Below are positions 31,925 to 42,640 of a DNA stretch of 64,000 nucleotides, piece after piece. Below the pieces are notes generated by a model, which was not told the origin of the DNA, did not search any database, and saw nothing but the letters and a program-made list of their open reading frames with translations. The DNA lies in NCBI GenBank assembly GCA_021186555.1, contig JAJKFL010000026.1:4789709-4853708 (forward strand), written 5' to 3'. The translations under genes were made by a program, and so were the position numbers. Position 1 is the first letter of the stretch. The number at the start of each line of letters is the position of its first letter. The DNA is from Reticulitermes speratus. Taxonomy: Eukaryota > Arthropoda > Insecta > Blattodea > Rhinotermitidae.

Positions 31925-32560
31925 GCTTTATGCTCTGTACTCCTCACCAAAATCATTCCGATGTTCAAATCAACAATGAGATGGACGGGACGTGTGGCAC
32001 GTATGGGGGACACGAGTGATGTATCAAATCTGTGGTCTTCTGGGTTATTACACGGCGTCGTGTGGTAATTATTTACCGACGTTTCGGGACAACGTATCGG
32101 TCCCATCTTCACGGGTCAAGATCCGCTACGCCGTCCAGTTTCTTTGTAACAAGCTTTCTTTCCTACTTGGAATCTTGACCCGTGAAGATGGAACCGATAC
32201 GTTGTCCCGAAACGTCGGTAAATAATTACCACACGACGCCGTGTAATAACCCAGAAGACCACAGATTTCATCAACATCGCGGCGTAAGCCTGAAATCAAG
32301 ACGAGTGATGTATTTTCGGTGGGGAGACCCCAGGAAAATAGACCACCTGGAAGACCTAGGCGTAGAAGGGAGGATAACATTAAAACGAACATTAAAAGGT
32401 GGGATGGGAATGCATGGACTGGAATGGTCTGGCGTAGGAAAGGCACAGGTGGCGGGCCCTTGTGAATGCGGTAATGAACCTTCGGGTTCCATAAAATGCG
32501 GTGTATTTCTTTACTAGCTGAGGAACTGTTAGCTTGTCAGGAAGGATTGTGCTACATGGA
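31925..32560 (+). mobile_element. LINE-A 3' end interrupted by a class-2 foldback
   Basis: 31925-32024 matches the LINE-A coding stretch TGTACTCCTCACCAAAATCA (YSSPN..), and 32314-32560 continues with GACCTAGGCGTAGAAGGG, CCTTGTGAATGCGGTAATGA and CTAGCTGAGGAACTGTTAGC. The codons are broken. Confidence 0.88.
32025..32300. mobile_element. Class-2 foldback nested in LINE-A, exact 13-bp TSD
   Basis: Flanked by ACGAGTGATGTAT at 32012-32024 and 32301-32313 (identical). Arms AATCTGTGGTCTTCTGGGTT..GACGTTTCGGGACAACGTAT mirrored. The right end extends beyond the palindrome (ATCGCGGCGTAAGCCTGAAA), so the two ends are not symmetrical. Confidence 0.95.
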
Positions 32561-33142
32561 GTTGGCGTGTATTACATTCAGGCTGTAGAAAAACAATGTG
32601 ACAGGTACAAAGACGCTAAACACATTATATAAACACTACGCAAAAAGGCTGTATACGTCTGGTTATGCCAATTCAACAGACCGCCAGTTGTGAAGCGGAA
32701 GAATACTCAGGTACAGAAGGTGAATTCTGAACGCAAAATTCATCTCTTGGTGGACTACATGCATGTGGTTGTAGACATGAACGGGTAAAGACACGGATGG
32801 ACAAATATCTAGCGTCAGATCGCCTAGGCGACTACATTTTGCACCCTGGCGCCTAATACATGTGCGTCCTTAGTGTGGTACTTGTTTCACGTCACCTTAC
32901 TGGCGCCAACAATTCTGAGGAGAATTTAGAGTTTTTTTAAAACTTGCGTACCCGTCTTAACAGGATGGAGAACATGTGGGGTCCGTAAAAAACAGTGCAC
33001 ACCTCCGGGTATCAATTTTTCAAGGACTCCGGTCCAAGGAGTAACCTGTCACCTGTGTTAGCGTGTTTTGTCAGTAAGTGACGATAGGCGCCAACCGGTA
33101 GCGTCATAATGGTTAGTCATCGTATCGGTAAAACCCTGACAA
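32561..33142. other. Unassigned sequence
   Basis: CTAGGCGACTACATTTTGC near 32822 resembles text in the 38.5-39.3 kb hAT-like element. A LINE-A-like scrap (TTTTTCAAGGACTCCGGTCC) lies at 33017. Otherwise unrecognised. Confidence 0.35.
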
Positions 33143-33270
33143 GGCCGGACCAACTCCAGCGCAGGCCACGTGGGCTTTACGGTCAATAAAGTGGCAGTGG
33201 GACAGATTCATCTCAGTCTCCCCGTCAGTACCATTCCACCAATGCACCACTCTTGTATTTCATTCATTCG
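33143..33270 (+). mobile_element. SINE-4 fragment, + strand
   Basis: AAGGCCGGACC.., CACGTGGGCTTTACGGTCAA, AGTGGCAGTGGGACAGATTC, CCATTCCACCAATGCACC. Confidence 0.65.
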
Positions 33271-33830
33271 GGGAATATTCTTTTTCGCAAAAGTCACGAA
33301 GAATGCCGAAGTCGGCATTTTTTTTTCTACGTCACCGGTACAACGTGAATAAGATGAACGCACAATACGGAGGTTCTGTCTACAGATTATAAGGTATACA
33401 GCATTTTCAATATTGCGAGAGTTCCATATTTGGTACGAAGGACGGAGAGTCTGCACTGAAACATGAAAAACTTACTTCTGGGAAATTGGGAGAAATAATG
33501 GCCCCTACGTTACGCTAAGCCAAATGTAAAATTTTAACGCATTAAAAAAAAAAAAGTCTGATAAAATTTTCACTTCTAACATTCTTTGATACGACGTATG
33601 GGCCTGTTGAAGATTATGTACAACTGTCGAGACGGGCTGAAAGTTTTCTTCCGCCGTAGGCGACGCTTAGGCTTGCTGGCCCCCCAATCACGTTCATCAC
33701 CTACGACTGCACACTTACAATACAGCATAAGGTAGGGCGCCGATATGCAATTTTTAGTTGCGCAATGGTTTGATTGCATGAATAACAACCGAAGAGTTAA
33801 ATGGGACTCCGGCGACTTGCAACCGTTTAG
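33271..33830. other. Unassigned sequence
   Basis: Nothing recognised. This begins a ~3.1-kb stretch without recognised repeats. Confidence 0.3.
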
Positions 33831-33914
33831 TCTGCCAACTGTTTAGTTTCTAATTTTCCACAAACCCATAGGAGTCGTCTGATTACGCAGTCGTTCTGTA
33901 AACAACAGGATCCA

Positions 33915-33993
33915 ATGGACGTCCGCTCACATGCAACAAAACAGTCTCTTCTTATAACTGAAGCAAGCAACATGTATTTGCTCTTAGAACAAG
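33915..33993 (+). CDS. Candidate coding exon with strong 5' splice site
   Basis: An ATG at 33915 opens MDVRSHATKQSLLITEASN, MYLLLEQ, then reaches CAAG|GTAAGT (intron start 33994), a near-consensus donor followed by AT-rich sequence. The frame is open leftwards to about 33831. A possible acceptor (ACAAACCCATAG, about 33860-33871) would make it an internal exon of about 120 bp. No protein family recognised. It could be chance: no partner exon was found. Confidence 0.35.
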
Positions 33994-36425
33994 GTAAGTT
34001 AATTTCTTTTTTAATTTTATGTCTGCTAATAAACTTATATTACTAATTGGTAAATTAATTGATTTTATCCTCCGATGTCCCCTAAACCTGTGAATTTAAC
34101 AAAAATATTTAAAACAATTTTCTTGGAATAGTTAGCCCTGTTTTCCCTTTTTTCACTAAATAATAATTAAATTAAGAAACAATATCTTTTCAATATGTTT
34201 TATTTTTCATTTCTTACGAATTTTCATAAATTTTATGAAACTGTCCTTTTAACAAGCGTTGAGTTGTTAGTGGATGCACCCAAAATCGTCTTTTATTCTT
34301 CAGTTTTCTTCTCCTCGAAATTTCGAGGGCACAGATACAAGCCACTTCCACGAAGTCCATGTTGGAACTGAATCGGAATCTATCGCATGTGTGCGGCTAC
34401 GTCAGTCGGCCGATCGTTTGATTGCGGGGCACGGCATCTCGGAATCAAACGATTGCAGAACTGAAAAATTGCATGTCGGCGTCCTACCTAATGCTATAAT
34501 CACAGACTCAGTTTTAAAATGCCTCTTTCCTGCATCCTGACATTTTCACACAAATTTTGCCGCCGTCGGCGACCGCCTGGTTGCGCCGGTCCTGATGCCT
34601 GGCACTGTTACACGCCGCGCGATGCACTTTGTTACGTCGGTGCACCCGCAACAAAGGCACGTGTAGGCTAATAAAATGTCCAAACCAGCAAAGAAATGTG
34701 TGCACTCCATTGAAGTACACATTTTGTCGAGACCTAACAAGACTCTATCATAAGATTATCTTCGGCTTTCTCTACGACTAGCCCAGCCAGTGAACTGATT
34801 AGCTACGGCAAGTACAGCAAACGTTTAAATCCCAGCAGTAACAAAGAGGGTTTAATTCGTTGACAAACACGTCCAGGTAGCTTCCGCAAAGCTGGGAGTC
34901 TTGCAGTACCCGGGTACGAATTGACAGACACGATTTCCATTACGAGTTTATCATGCCCATCAGTCAGAGGGATGTCAACCCTTTTATTTCTTGCAGCCCA
35001 ACATAATTTTGTTAGATTCCACCATTTATCGCGGTTGTTGGCTTTGTCCACGTTTTCTGTCAAACTGACATTTTTGGATGAGGCCAAGGTCCATTTCTTC
35101 TGCGTCGCTGTACAGTGGGCTCATCGGAGAATCCTTTATTCCAGTCCTGTTCAAGAGCCGCTGTACGTAGTCACGAAAGACCACATACGTGGAGTAAGCA
35201 CAGAACTCGTGAAAGTCTCTCGCTGCGTCTGTGGCCGACAGACGCGGCAGCGCGAAGAGCCAGTGCAAAAACTACTGGGCACCACGTGATACGAGAACGG
35301 AAAGAGTTCGCAACAAGAAGTTCGAAAATGTGCGCTAGGCAACAACTGTGGCGCGGCTCGACCTGCCGCTTCCTCGGGGAACAGACTGGCACACGGCAAG
35401 TGTGAGGCACATGACATACGTTTCATCTCCCTATTCAGATTTTGTCCCCAAACCTAACCCTCGCTAATATATAAGGAGATGCGCGCAAAAACGCGTGTAC
35501 TTCTTCACGCTGTGTCCGTAATTGTATTCCAATTTCAGTCCAAACTGGAGAGGGTCGCCAAATTTTCGTTTGACGCTCCCAATACAAAATGTTACTACTA
35601 GTTGTTCCGCACACAGACACACGGACGTGGCTCTTCCAACAAACGTTCCACAGGGACGTCACAAACCTAAGAAGGATGCGCACAAAAACCTTAACATTCA
35701 TTCATTTAACGACGTATGAATATAACCGCCAGTCCACCCATTGTCACGCGTTGAAACGCACCAATATTTTGCATAAATTACTGATTTCATTACTCTCCGA
35801 TATATTAGCAACCACCGGTGCCATACATAGAACTACACGATATGGACAAATTCCTTCAACTATGAATGACCACCGCCCAATACATACGCCATTATCAAAT
35901 TCAAATTCGTACACACAATTCGAATATGTCCCATCATCCGCGGTTATGTGTAGACTGGTTATGGGTCGACAGTGAGTATGTGCGTGCGTGTTTGTGTGTG
36001 GGTGTGCAGAAGTACCAACTATCTGCTTCTGCCTCATTACGGCCAAGAACGTAAAGTGTGCGTGTGACGTCATGCATTCTTTGATATCCTGAACCAGTAA
36101 TACGAAACACTACGTCTACTCTCCGTACAAACCTTCCGTATCAACAGTTAACAAAGTCAGTCTAGCAGTTTTAGGGAAAGACTGGCGTCTATGATGGACG
36201 ACAGGCGTACACCGAGTGCTTGAGATGTTTTGGGTCTGGGATGGGATGCGATGCGGTGTCGTTGGGTGACTGGGTCCAGGGTCAGTCCTGGGGACAGACA
36301 TACTACCCACGGAACTTTATGTCAAATAATGACTTCCTGCTTTCACGCCGTTGAAAATTTGTGCTGTGGTATTCTGGGGTTTGACATCCCAAGATGCTTC
36401 TAACCAGCTATGAAACCACCCGGTG
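33994..36425. other. Unassigned, low in recognisable repeats
   Basis: AT-rich to about 34.26 kb, then mixed. Overlapping frames on both strands cluster at 34.8-35.4 kb (34921-35289 +, 35115-35405 +, 35087-34803 -, 35268-35026 -). None shows a known motif and they overlap in incompatible frames. It may be intronic or intergenic sequence around the candidate exon at 33.9 kb, or an unrecognised old element. Confidence 0.3.
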
Positions 36426-36433
36426 CTGTAAAG

Positions 36434-36889
36434 CAGTGGTTCCCAAACGTTCTCGGACCACCGCCCCCTTGGTTCCATATACACACCCACAGCGCCCCCC
36501 TGCCTTTTTTTAAAAAAATAATGCGCTTTTGTTTCCACTTTTATTTCATATTTAAAAATCGTTTAAATAAAATTATAAGAGTTAAACTTAATGTTTTATG
36601 TGTTAATTAATAATTTAAAATTTATTATATTTTTTATGATTAACAATAATTCATCTAGCAATAGTTTATTAAAAATAATATGTGCTTGAATAAGATTCAT
36701 AAATTAAAATACTAAGAAATTTAGTTCATTTTTTATTTAACACAAAAATTACTTTATTTCAATTTTATTACAAAAATAAATGCACTACGTGTCTACTAGC
36801 GCCCCCCTGTGATAATAACAGCGCTCCCTTCCACCTCTCGTACCTATTAGCGCCCACCTCGGTAATCCCACCGCCCACTTTGGGAACTA
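36434..36889. mobile_element. hAT-type MITE, copy 2
   Basis: CAGTGGTTCCCAAACG .. CTTTGGGAACTA. CTGTAAAG flanks both sides (36426-36433, 36890-36897). The right terminus lacks the last few bases relative to the family. Inner AT-rich part nearly identical to 7957-8435. Confidence 0.92.
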
Positions 36890-36966
36890 CTGTAAAGCAT
36901 ATCACATTTTGACTAACATGACCTGGAAAGGGTGTGGACGAAGTCAATCGTGACCCAGGAGCAGCA

Positions 36967-37013
<47 letters not shown>

Positions 37014-37014
37014 A
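36967..37014. repeat. (ACT)n / (AGT)n trinucleotide microsatellite
   Basis: Run of ACT triplets, giving poly-T or poly-V in open frames. The 218-codon minus frame across it is an artefact. Confidence 0.97.
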
Positions 37015-37164
37015 GTAGCAATAGTAGAAGTAGTAGTGGTAGCACCAGTAGATGCATCCTGCACTAGAAAAGGAATGAGCAAGAATTGGAGGATCTTAAC
37101 TGTTAAAGCCCCACTACTCCCGTTTTGGCTACAAAGGAGCCTGTTGTAACACAGACTAGCATGA

Positions 37165-37390
37165 CGTCTAACCGAAGCCCCTCTCGTGGCATATGACCCT
37201 GGAATTGACTCAGCCCCTAACAGAAATGAGTACCAGGAATATCTCCTGGGGGATAAAGGCGACCGGTACCTAGGCCTGAAAACCTTACCACCTTCATATA
37301 CCAACTCTCTAGAAATTCTGGAAGCCTCAATCTCCTGGAACCCAAGGGCCTGTCCAGGCTTGTAATGGGACAGCTTTACCACAGAGATGA
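37165..37390 (+). mobile_element. SINE-2, + strand, head missing
   Basis: GACTCAGCCCCTAACAGAAA, TGAGTACCAGGAATATCTCC, GAAAACCTTACCACCTTCAT, CTCCTGGAACCCAAGGGCC. Confidence 0.82.
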
Positions 37391-37504
37391 AAATTACTTT
37401 TGCTTGGGGCCGGGCTGGCTCCAACGTAATCGTTCCGGGCAGAAAAACTCACGTGAACGCCCCTCTTCGGCCGTTAAAAGCGCAAAGACTATAGTTTAGT
37501 AAGC

Positions 37505-37812
37505 AATGGTAAAGCAATCCCATTACAGGCCTTGACAGGCCCTTAGGGCTCCAGGAGGTCGAGGCTCCCAGATTTCTAGACAATCGGCACATGAAGGTGG
37601 TAAGGTTGTCAGCCCTACGCACCGGCCGCCTTTACCCCCCAGGAAAGATTCCTGGTACTCATTTCTGTTAGAGGCTGAGTCGACCCCAGGGCCATAGTGC
37701 GACCGAAACGATTATGTCAATGAAAAATCCCAATGACACCATCGGGAATCGAACCCGCGACGTTCCGGTTTGTAGCGCAGTGCATCAACCAACTGCGCCA
37801 CCGCGTGCCCCC
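37505..37812 (-). mobile_element. SINE-2, full minus-strand copy
   Basis: Head GGCACGCGGTGGCGCAGTTG (box A), box B CGGGTTCGATTCCCGATGG, tail TGTAATGGGATTGCTTTACC. Confidence 0.93.
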
Positions 37813-38473
37813 CTATAGCTAGGTAGTATAAGTAAATAAAAGACAAACAGCACCACCCCGTCCTAAACCATAATCCAGCGCCCTTCAGATTTTTAACACA
37901 AGCGCACCAAACCGAATCTGCAGCAGTTTCCACGTTTCTCGCATAAATCAGTCATACGTGCGATGAACGGGGCACCATCACTGGGGCCACTACGTTTCCA
38001 GTCACAACACCGAATTCATTTTTCCCTTTATTATAAGGGCCTTTTTTTTCATGTTCGGCACGTACATGAACCCCAAGACCAACGATTACCCTCTGCCCCT
38101 CGAACCAACCTAAATGGTACGATATCCTCTGAAGACGATCCATACATAGCCGTCTGCTCCAGGTCTGATTCATCAAAACACCGAGATCTTGGGTTGGCAC
38201 TTTACTTTTCCTTCTCCCAGTGATAATCCATATTAAACACTAATAATACGTATCCCACATTTGTATAAATCACACAGTTCATTTCATTAAACACAGACCA
38301 AGAAAAATGTTACGGGGGTGGAGGTCTAACTCCACGCATTCCTAACCTCAACATCACAGGTTACTCCCACCCGCAAATGGAAGTGAGTACTACTAGACAT
38401 GCCTTACTACAGAAAGACGTTGCGGATGTCTTTATCAAAATGTGTAAAGCCAAGCTATTACATACTGTAACAC
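37813..38473. other. Unassigned sequence
   Basis: The minus frame 38200-37952 (82 codons) and another minus frame read coding-like text (e.g. AMYGSSSEDIVPFRLVRG), but no family or confident splice sites were recognised. Confidence 0.3.
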
Positions 38474-39323
38474 AGGGGTCGATAAATTTTCCAAGAATCT
38501 AGGAGCCACCTCAAAATTCTAGCCGCCAGAGGGGCGACATGAAGCAAGTACCATACTGAGGACCCACGACCATCAGACACCACCTTACAACATATCTGGG
38601 CACTCCTGCTGTAAGATACGTATCTAGAATTACTCAATACCGTCAGTTAATGAAGACGTCATATACAAGCGCACAAAGAGCAATCAGTCTCGGGCGGTTT
38701 ACAAATATTTACCCTCCAATGTACGACTGTGCTGTATGTTTGCTCTGCGAGTTCAGATGGATAAGGCACTCTAAGTGTGTGGATCAGAACTGCAGAAAGT
38801 TTTAACGCAAGGCCTCCTCATTATGAAGCACCAGATATTGGCTACATGTCACAACTACACATCTTCCGTGCGTTTATGACACAATTACTACATAACCGTG
38901 GGGGGGGCACAAAATCCGGGCGCCTGACGCCTATTATTTATGGGTCCTCAGAATGTAACTTGCTTCATGTCAATATTATTAAACCTAGAATTTTTAGGCG
39001 TCTCCTAGGTAAAGCAATCCCATTACAGGCCTGAACAGGCCCTTAGGGTTCCAGGAGGTTGAGGCTTCCAAAATTTCTAGACAATCAGCACATGAAGATG
39101 GTAAGGTTGTCAGCCTTACGCACCGACTGCCTTTACCCCCCAGGAAATATTCCTGGTACTCATTTCTGCTACAGGCTGAGTGGACCATAGTACGGCCGAA
39201 ACGATTATGTCAATTAAAAATTCCAACAACACCATCGGGAATCGAACCCGCGACCTTTCGGCTCAACCACCTGCGCTACCGCGTGCCGGTGGCTCCTAGA
39301 TGTATGCAAAATTTGTGCATCGA
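38474..39323. mobile_element. hAT-like element carrying a SINE-2
   Basis: Left end CAGGGGTCGATAAATTTTCC, ATCTAGGAGCCAC. The right end is the mirror GTGGCTCCTAGATGTATGC, AAAATTTGTGCATCGATG. Internal GGCGCCTGACGCC. A SINE-2 sits near the right end. No 8-bp TSD could be fixed. Confidence 0.6.
39008..39289 (-). mobile_element. SINE-2 inserted in hAT-like element
   Basis: Minus-strand SINE-2 with a shortened head (CGGCACGCGGTAGCGCAGG). Flanked by TCTCCTAG (left) and GCTCCTAG (right), a short imperfect TSD candidate. Confidence 0.85.
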
Positions 39324-39826
39324 TGTGTATAACATATTGCCCACTTCAAAAAAAAAAGTCACATTCTTAAAAAAACTGTTTTTATGTCACAGACCTACCA
39401 CAGTGGTTGTAACACCACCGCAGAATTGTACATAAATTCCATGTATATAGTCAACTGCCGTTTAACCTCCACACCAATGTGCTTATATCAGGAAACTGGG
39501 AAACACTTCACATCCTTCACACTGTCTGTACTGCAGGACCAAGTAACAACTGTACTAGCAGTGCTGCTCACAGCAGCGCCACAGTCACCGGCTACTTCTG
39601 GTTTGGCTTTGCTAGCAAACTGCACCAAAAAAAACACGTATTATTCCCAGAAATTAATGTAAATTCTGTTGGCAGCATTCTTGTGGAACTACAAGCATAT
39701 CAACTACCGAGGTTAAGAATGTGTAACGCTATGCCTCCACAATCCCTACGTGCCTTCATGGCGTCGACAGCAGCAACTATTACAACTCTGCAGACACTTA
39801 AAACATATATAAATGGTCATCATGTT
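39324..39826. other. Unassigned, with 92- and 127-codon + frames
   Basis: Frames 39384-39662 and 39479-39862 overlap in different phases, and the second runs into a foldback. No motif recognised. Confidence 0.3.
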
Positions 39827-40060
39827 GAGATCTGTGTTCTTTTGGGATTTTATGCAGCGTAGAACGGTAATTCTGTACCGACGTTTCGGGGTAACCTATC
39901 GGTCCCGTCTTCAAGAGTCAAGCAGTCCAAGAAGAGTGCTTGACCTTTGAAGATGGGACCTATACGTTGCCCCGAAACGTCGGTAAGGAATTACTTTTCT
40001 CCGCTGCGTAAAACCCAAAAGAGCGCAGATCTCATTTACATCGCGGCGGAAAAGTGGCTA
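39827..40060. mobile_element. Class-2 foldback with minisatellite at its right end
   Basis: Left arm AGATCTGTGTTCTTTTGGGA..GACGTTTCGGGGTAACCTAT, mirror arm ..ACGTTGCCCCGAAACGTCGG, CATCGCGGCGG. The right end is lost next to the 48-bp repeats. Confidence 0.85.
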
Positions 40061-40086
40061 CAAACTAAAGCTATTCCGCAAACATT

Positions 40087-40374
40087 ACATGTGTCAGGGC
40101 ATGCACTTACAGTTGTGTTAGTCTGTGCCGCAATACATGTGTCAGGGCATGCACTTACAGTTGTGTTAGTCTGTGCCGCAATACATGTGTCAGGGCATGC
40201 ACTTACAGTTGTGTTAGTCTGTGCCGCAATACATGTGTCAGGGCATGCACTTACAGTTGTGTTAGTCTGTGCCGCAATACATGTGTCAGGGCATGCACTT
40301 ACAGTTGTGTTAGTCTGTGCCGCAATACATGTGTCAGGGCATGCACTTACAGTTGTGTTAGTCTGTGCCGCAAT
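40087..40374. repeat. 48-bp minisatellite, 6 identical units
   Basis: Unit begins ACATGTGTCAGGGCATGCAC, at 40087, 40135, 40183, 40231, 40279, 40327. The unit length is divisible by 3 and free of stops in a frame on each strand, so it translates as a 16-residue repeat on + (HVSGHALTVVLVCAAI) and another on -. There is no start context or conserved family, and the + frame is stitched to foldback sequence on both sides. Confidence 0.98.
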
Positions 40375-40426
40375 ACACCCTAATTCTGTCCCAAAACATA
40401 ACACAAAACATTACTCAAGTCCGAAA

Positions 40427-40520
40427 TCTGTGGTCTTCTGGGTAATTACACGGCGTCGTGTGGTAATTATTTACCGACGTTTCGGGACAACGTATCGGTC
40501 CCATTTTCACGGGTCAAGAT
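40427..40520. mobile_element. Half of a class-2 foldback
   Basis: AATCTGTGGTCTTCTGGGTA, GACGTTTCGGGACAACGTAT, TTTTCACGGGTCAAGATAC. Left arm only. Confidence 0.8.
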
Positions 40521-41027
40521 ACTGAAGCCATGTGCTGAAAGGGAAAACACTACGGACTAAAAAAACATCAGGAATGTTGTACTGAACTCGTTTTACTTGT
40601 ATCTTACAAGTAATGAAACCAGGTAACCCCCCCCCCCCCCGAAACCGCTCAGTGCGTAATTTGTGGTTTCGGAAAATGTGGTTCACAATTCTAATATCAC
40701 GTCGATTTTTAACACCATAAAATGTAATAAACTTAAAACACTAATAAAGACACATAAACATGTAACATAATGGATGTCTGTAATTAATGATAAATACTGG
40801 GGGCGAAGTATTTGGGCGGATACTCATCCCGGAAAAGCCAGGCCTGTGATGCACTTTCATGGCGCCGAGCATCAGTTGATTCGAGCGCGCTACACGCCCA
40901 GATCTTCCATAGGCTAATAGGAAACAATAATTTTCTGAATCGCCGTTACGTTTATGAACTGCAGCTTAATTCCCAGATCCAACACGAGACTTCATAGGTT
41001 TTAAAATTCAACTCTGAATATATACAA
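40521..41027. other. Unassigned; includes C-run
   Basis: C-run at about 40627-40640. Nothing else recognised. Confidence 0.35.
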
Positions 41028-41305
41028 AGGTAAAGGCCACCCTAGAACAGGCCATGAAGGCCCAGAGGGGGAGTAGAGGTATAGCTCTACTCTTTCTTTA
41101 ACCTCGGCACTAGATGGGGGTGGGTGGTCAACTCCACGCCCCGGCCGCTTTACCCCCGGGAAAGAGACCCGGTACCCATTATACAGGAGACTGGGTGGGC
41201 CCCAGGGCCGGTCTGGACGGGTGCTGAAAATCTCGCCCCTACCGGGATTCGATCCCCGGACCGTCCAGCCCGTAGCTAGTCGCTATACCGAGTTATCCCG
41301 GCCCC
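41028..41305 (-). mobile_element. SINE-1
   Basis: Full minus-strand copy. Imperfect TSD candidate CTGAATATATA (left) / CTGAATGTATA (right). An AT microsatellite follows (41313-41330). Confidence 0.92.
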
Positions 41306-41899
41306 CTGAATGTATATATATATATATATAAACCCTATATATCGAAAAATCTATTTACAGCCTGTTGTACAGACTGCAAGCCCGCCAACAGATGAAATAA
41401 TTTCTTTAAAATCACGAAGCATCGTTAAACAGATACACACACCACACCACATTTTGCAAAACTGTAAATTTAACGCGATGCATATTACTACGATCGCGAA
41501 CAGCTGCATGTATTTCAAACGTTACGTTATATTGACCGTGCATTATATAGCAATTGGAAGTGTATTTATTTATCACACCAACGTATAGGGGTGGAGTAAA
41601 TAATATTGTAAAATTGCGCATGAGTTATTTAACTTCCAACAGCGGGATGTATGTTTAACGGTGCTCTGTACGCCTCAGACCGACTACTAACGGCACGGTA
41701 CATAAGCAATCCACACAGTACGGTCACCAAACACGAGAAATAACACGCACATCTCAATGATGTATCCCGTTGTTACGCCTGATACAGCACAAGCAATTAC
41801 GTTTACACAGCACTACACATAAAATCATACAGACTCCCTATTACCAAATCTCGTTTCCATGCCTCTATACCATGCACACATCCAACACATGCAACATAC

Positions 41900-41987
41900 C
41901 TTTCATCATTTCCAGCTCTTCCATGTACGACGTATAGTAAACGCCATCAAAATGGCACACACACACTCGCTCTGTAGCTGACGACAT
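41900..41987 (-). CDS. Candidate first coding exon of a minus-strand gene
   Basis: On the minus strand, ATG at 41987-41985 (context GAGAATGT, A at -3) opens MSSATERVCVCHFDGVYYTS, YMEELEMMK and reaches AAAG|GTATGT (intron starts at 41899), 29 codons plus one base (phase 1). An in-frame TGA lies 11 codons upstream, so the start is well placed. The donor is near consensus. No repeat covers this block. The family is not recognised; a CxCH motif is visible. Later exons would lie at lower coordinates or outside the window; none was identified. Confidence 0.5.
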
Positions 41988-42640
41988 TCTCGTAAATATC
42001 CAATCAACACAAGCAAATCAACTCACAAAACTACCTCCCAAACACAAATACACACAACATTCAAGCCCTTCAATTCGTTCCCGCAGCTACAACGAAACTT
42101 TACACCAGCGATAGGCGTCCGCCGCCATGTCGATTTTCTGTTTGTGAAGGCCGCAGCACACACACACACACACACACGTCGTCACATCCGGTTGTTGCCG
42201 GCGCGCGGGAACAGCTAGGGTATAGGCTGGCGGGCTTGCCTGCTACTGCTTATAGTATGAGAAGGGTGGGGCCAGCCTCGAAACTATCACGTCCGGCCTC
42301 TGATCACGACAACGGATATTATGTTATTACTACACAAACTCTACACTAACACATCAAACACATACGCAAATATCTTCACAATCGACACAAACACAATCGA
42401 CACAACGAAAACTTCTAACGAACCACACCAAAAATATCCTACCACCGCTTCAGGCCTCAGGTTCTCCTCTCTCTTCCTCTCTATCTATCTCTCTCGCTGC
42501 TCGCGTTGAGAACATCGATCGATTTTTGTGTGTGCGCAGTAAGGCCTTATCGCAACCACACGGGATGTTACGCAACGCGCGCGCTTTGTAGTGGCGGGAA
42601 GAGGAGCCATTCGTAGTCCGGTCAGTTCGTCACAGGTAAC
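41988..42640. promoter_or_regulatory. Putative bidirectional promoter / 5' UTR region
   Basis: Lies between two divergent candidate first exons and is free of recognised transposons. Features: CpG-bearing GCCGGCGCGCGGGAAC (about 42197-42212); minus-strand CATGGCGGCGG, which fits a YY1-like core and starts a 13-codon uORF (42128 to 42087, MAADAYRWCKVSL); a CA microsatellite (about 42156-42177) that would be in the minus-gene 5' UTR; plus-strand initiator-like TCAGT at 42622-42626. No TATA box assigned. Transcription starts are inferred, not shown. Confidence 0.4.

Noticed and set aside
36768..37424. 218-codon minus-strand frame with poly-valine
   Set aside because: It is antisense to a hAT MITE end, an (ACT)n microsatellite and a SINE-2; the composition comes from the microsatellite.
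37952..38200. Coding-like minus-strand text at 38.0-38.2 kb
   Set aside because: Two phases look equally plausible and no confident acceptor/donor pair was found; left unassigned.
39947..40525. 192-codon + strand repeat protein
   Set aside because: It starts and ends in foldback sequence; the middle is a 48-bp minisatellite whose length keeps frames open on both strands.
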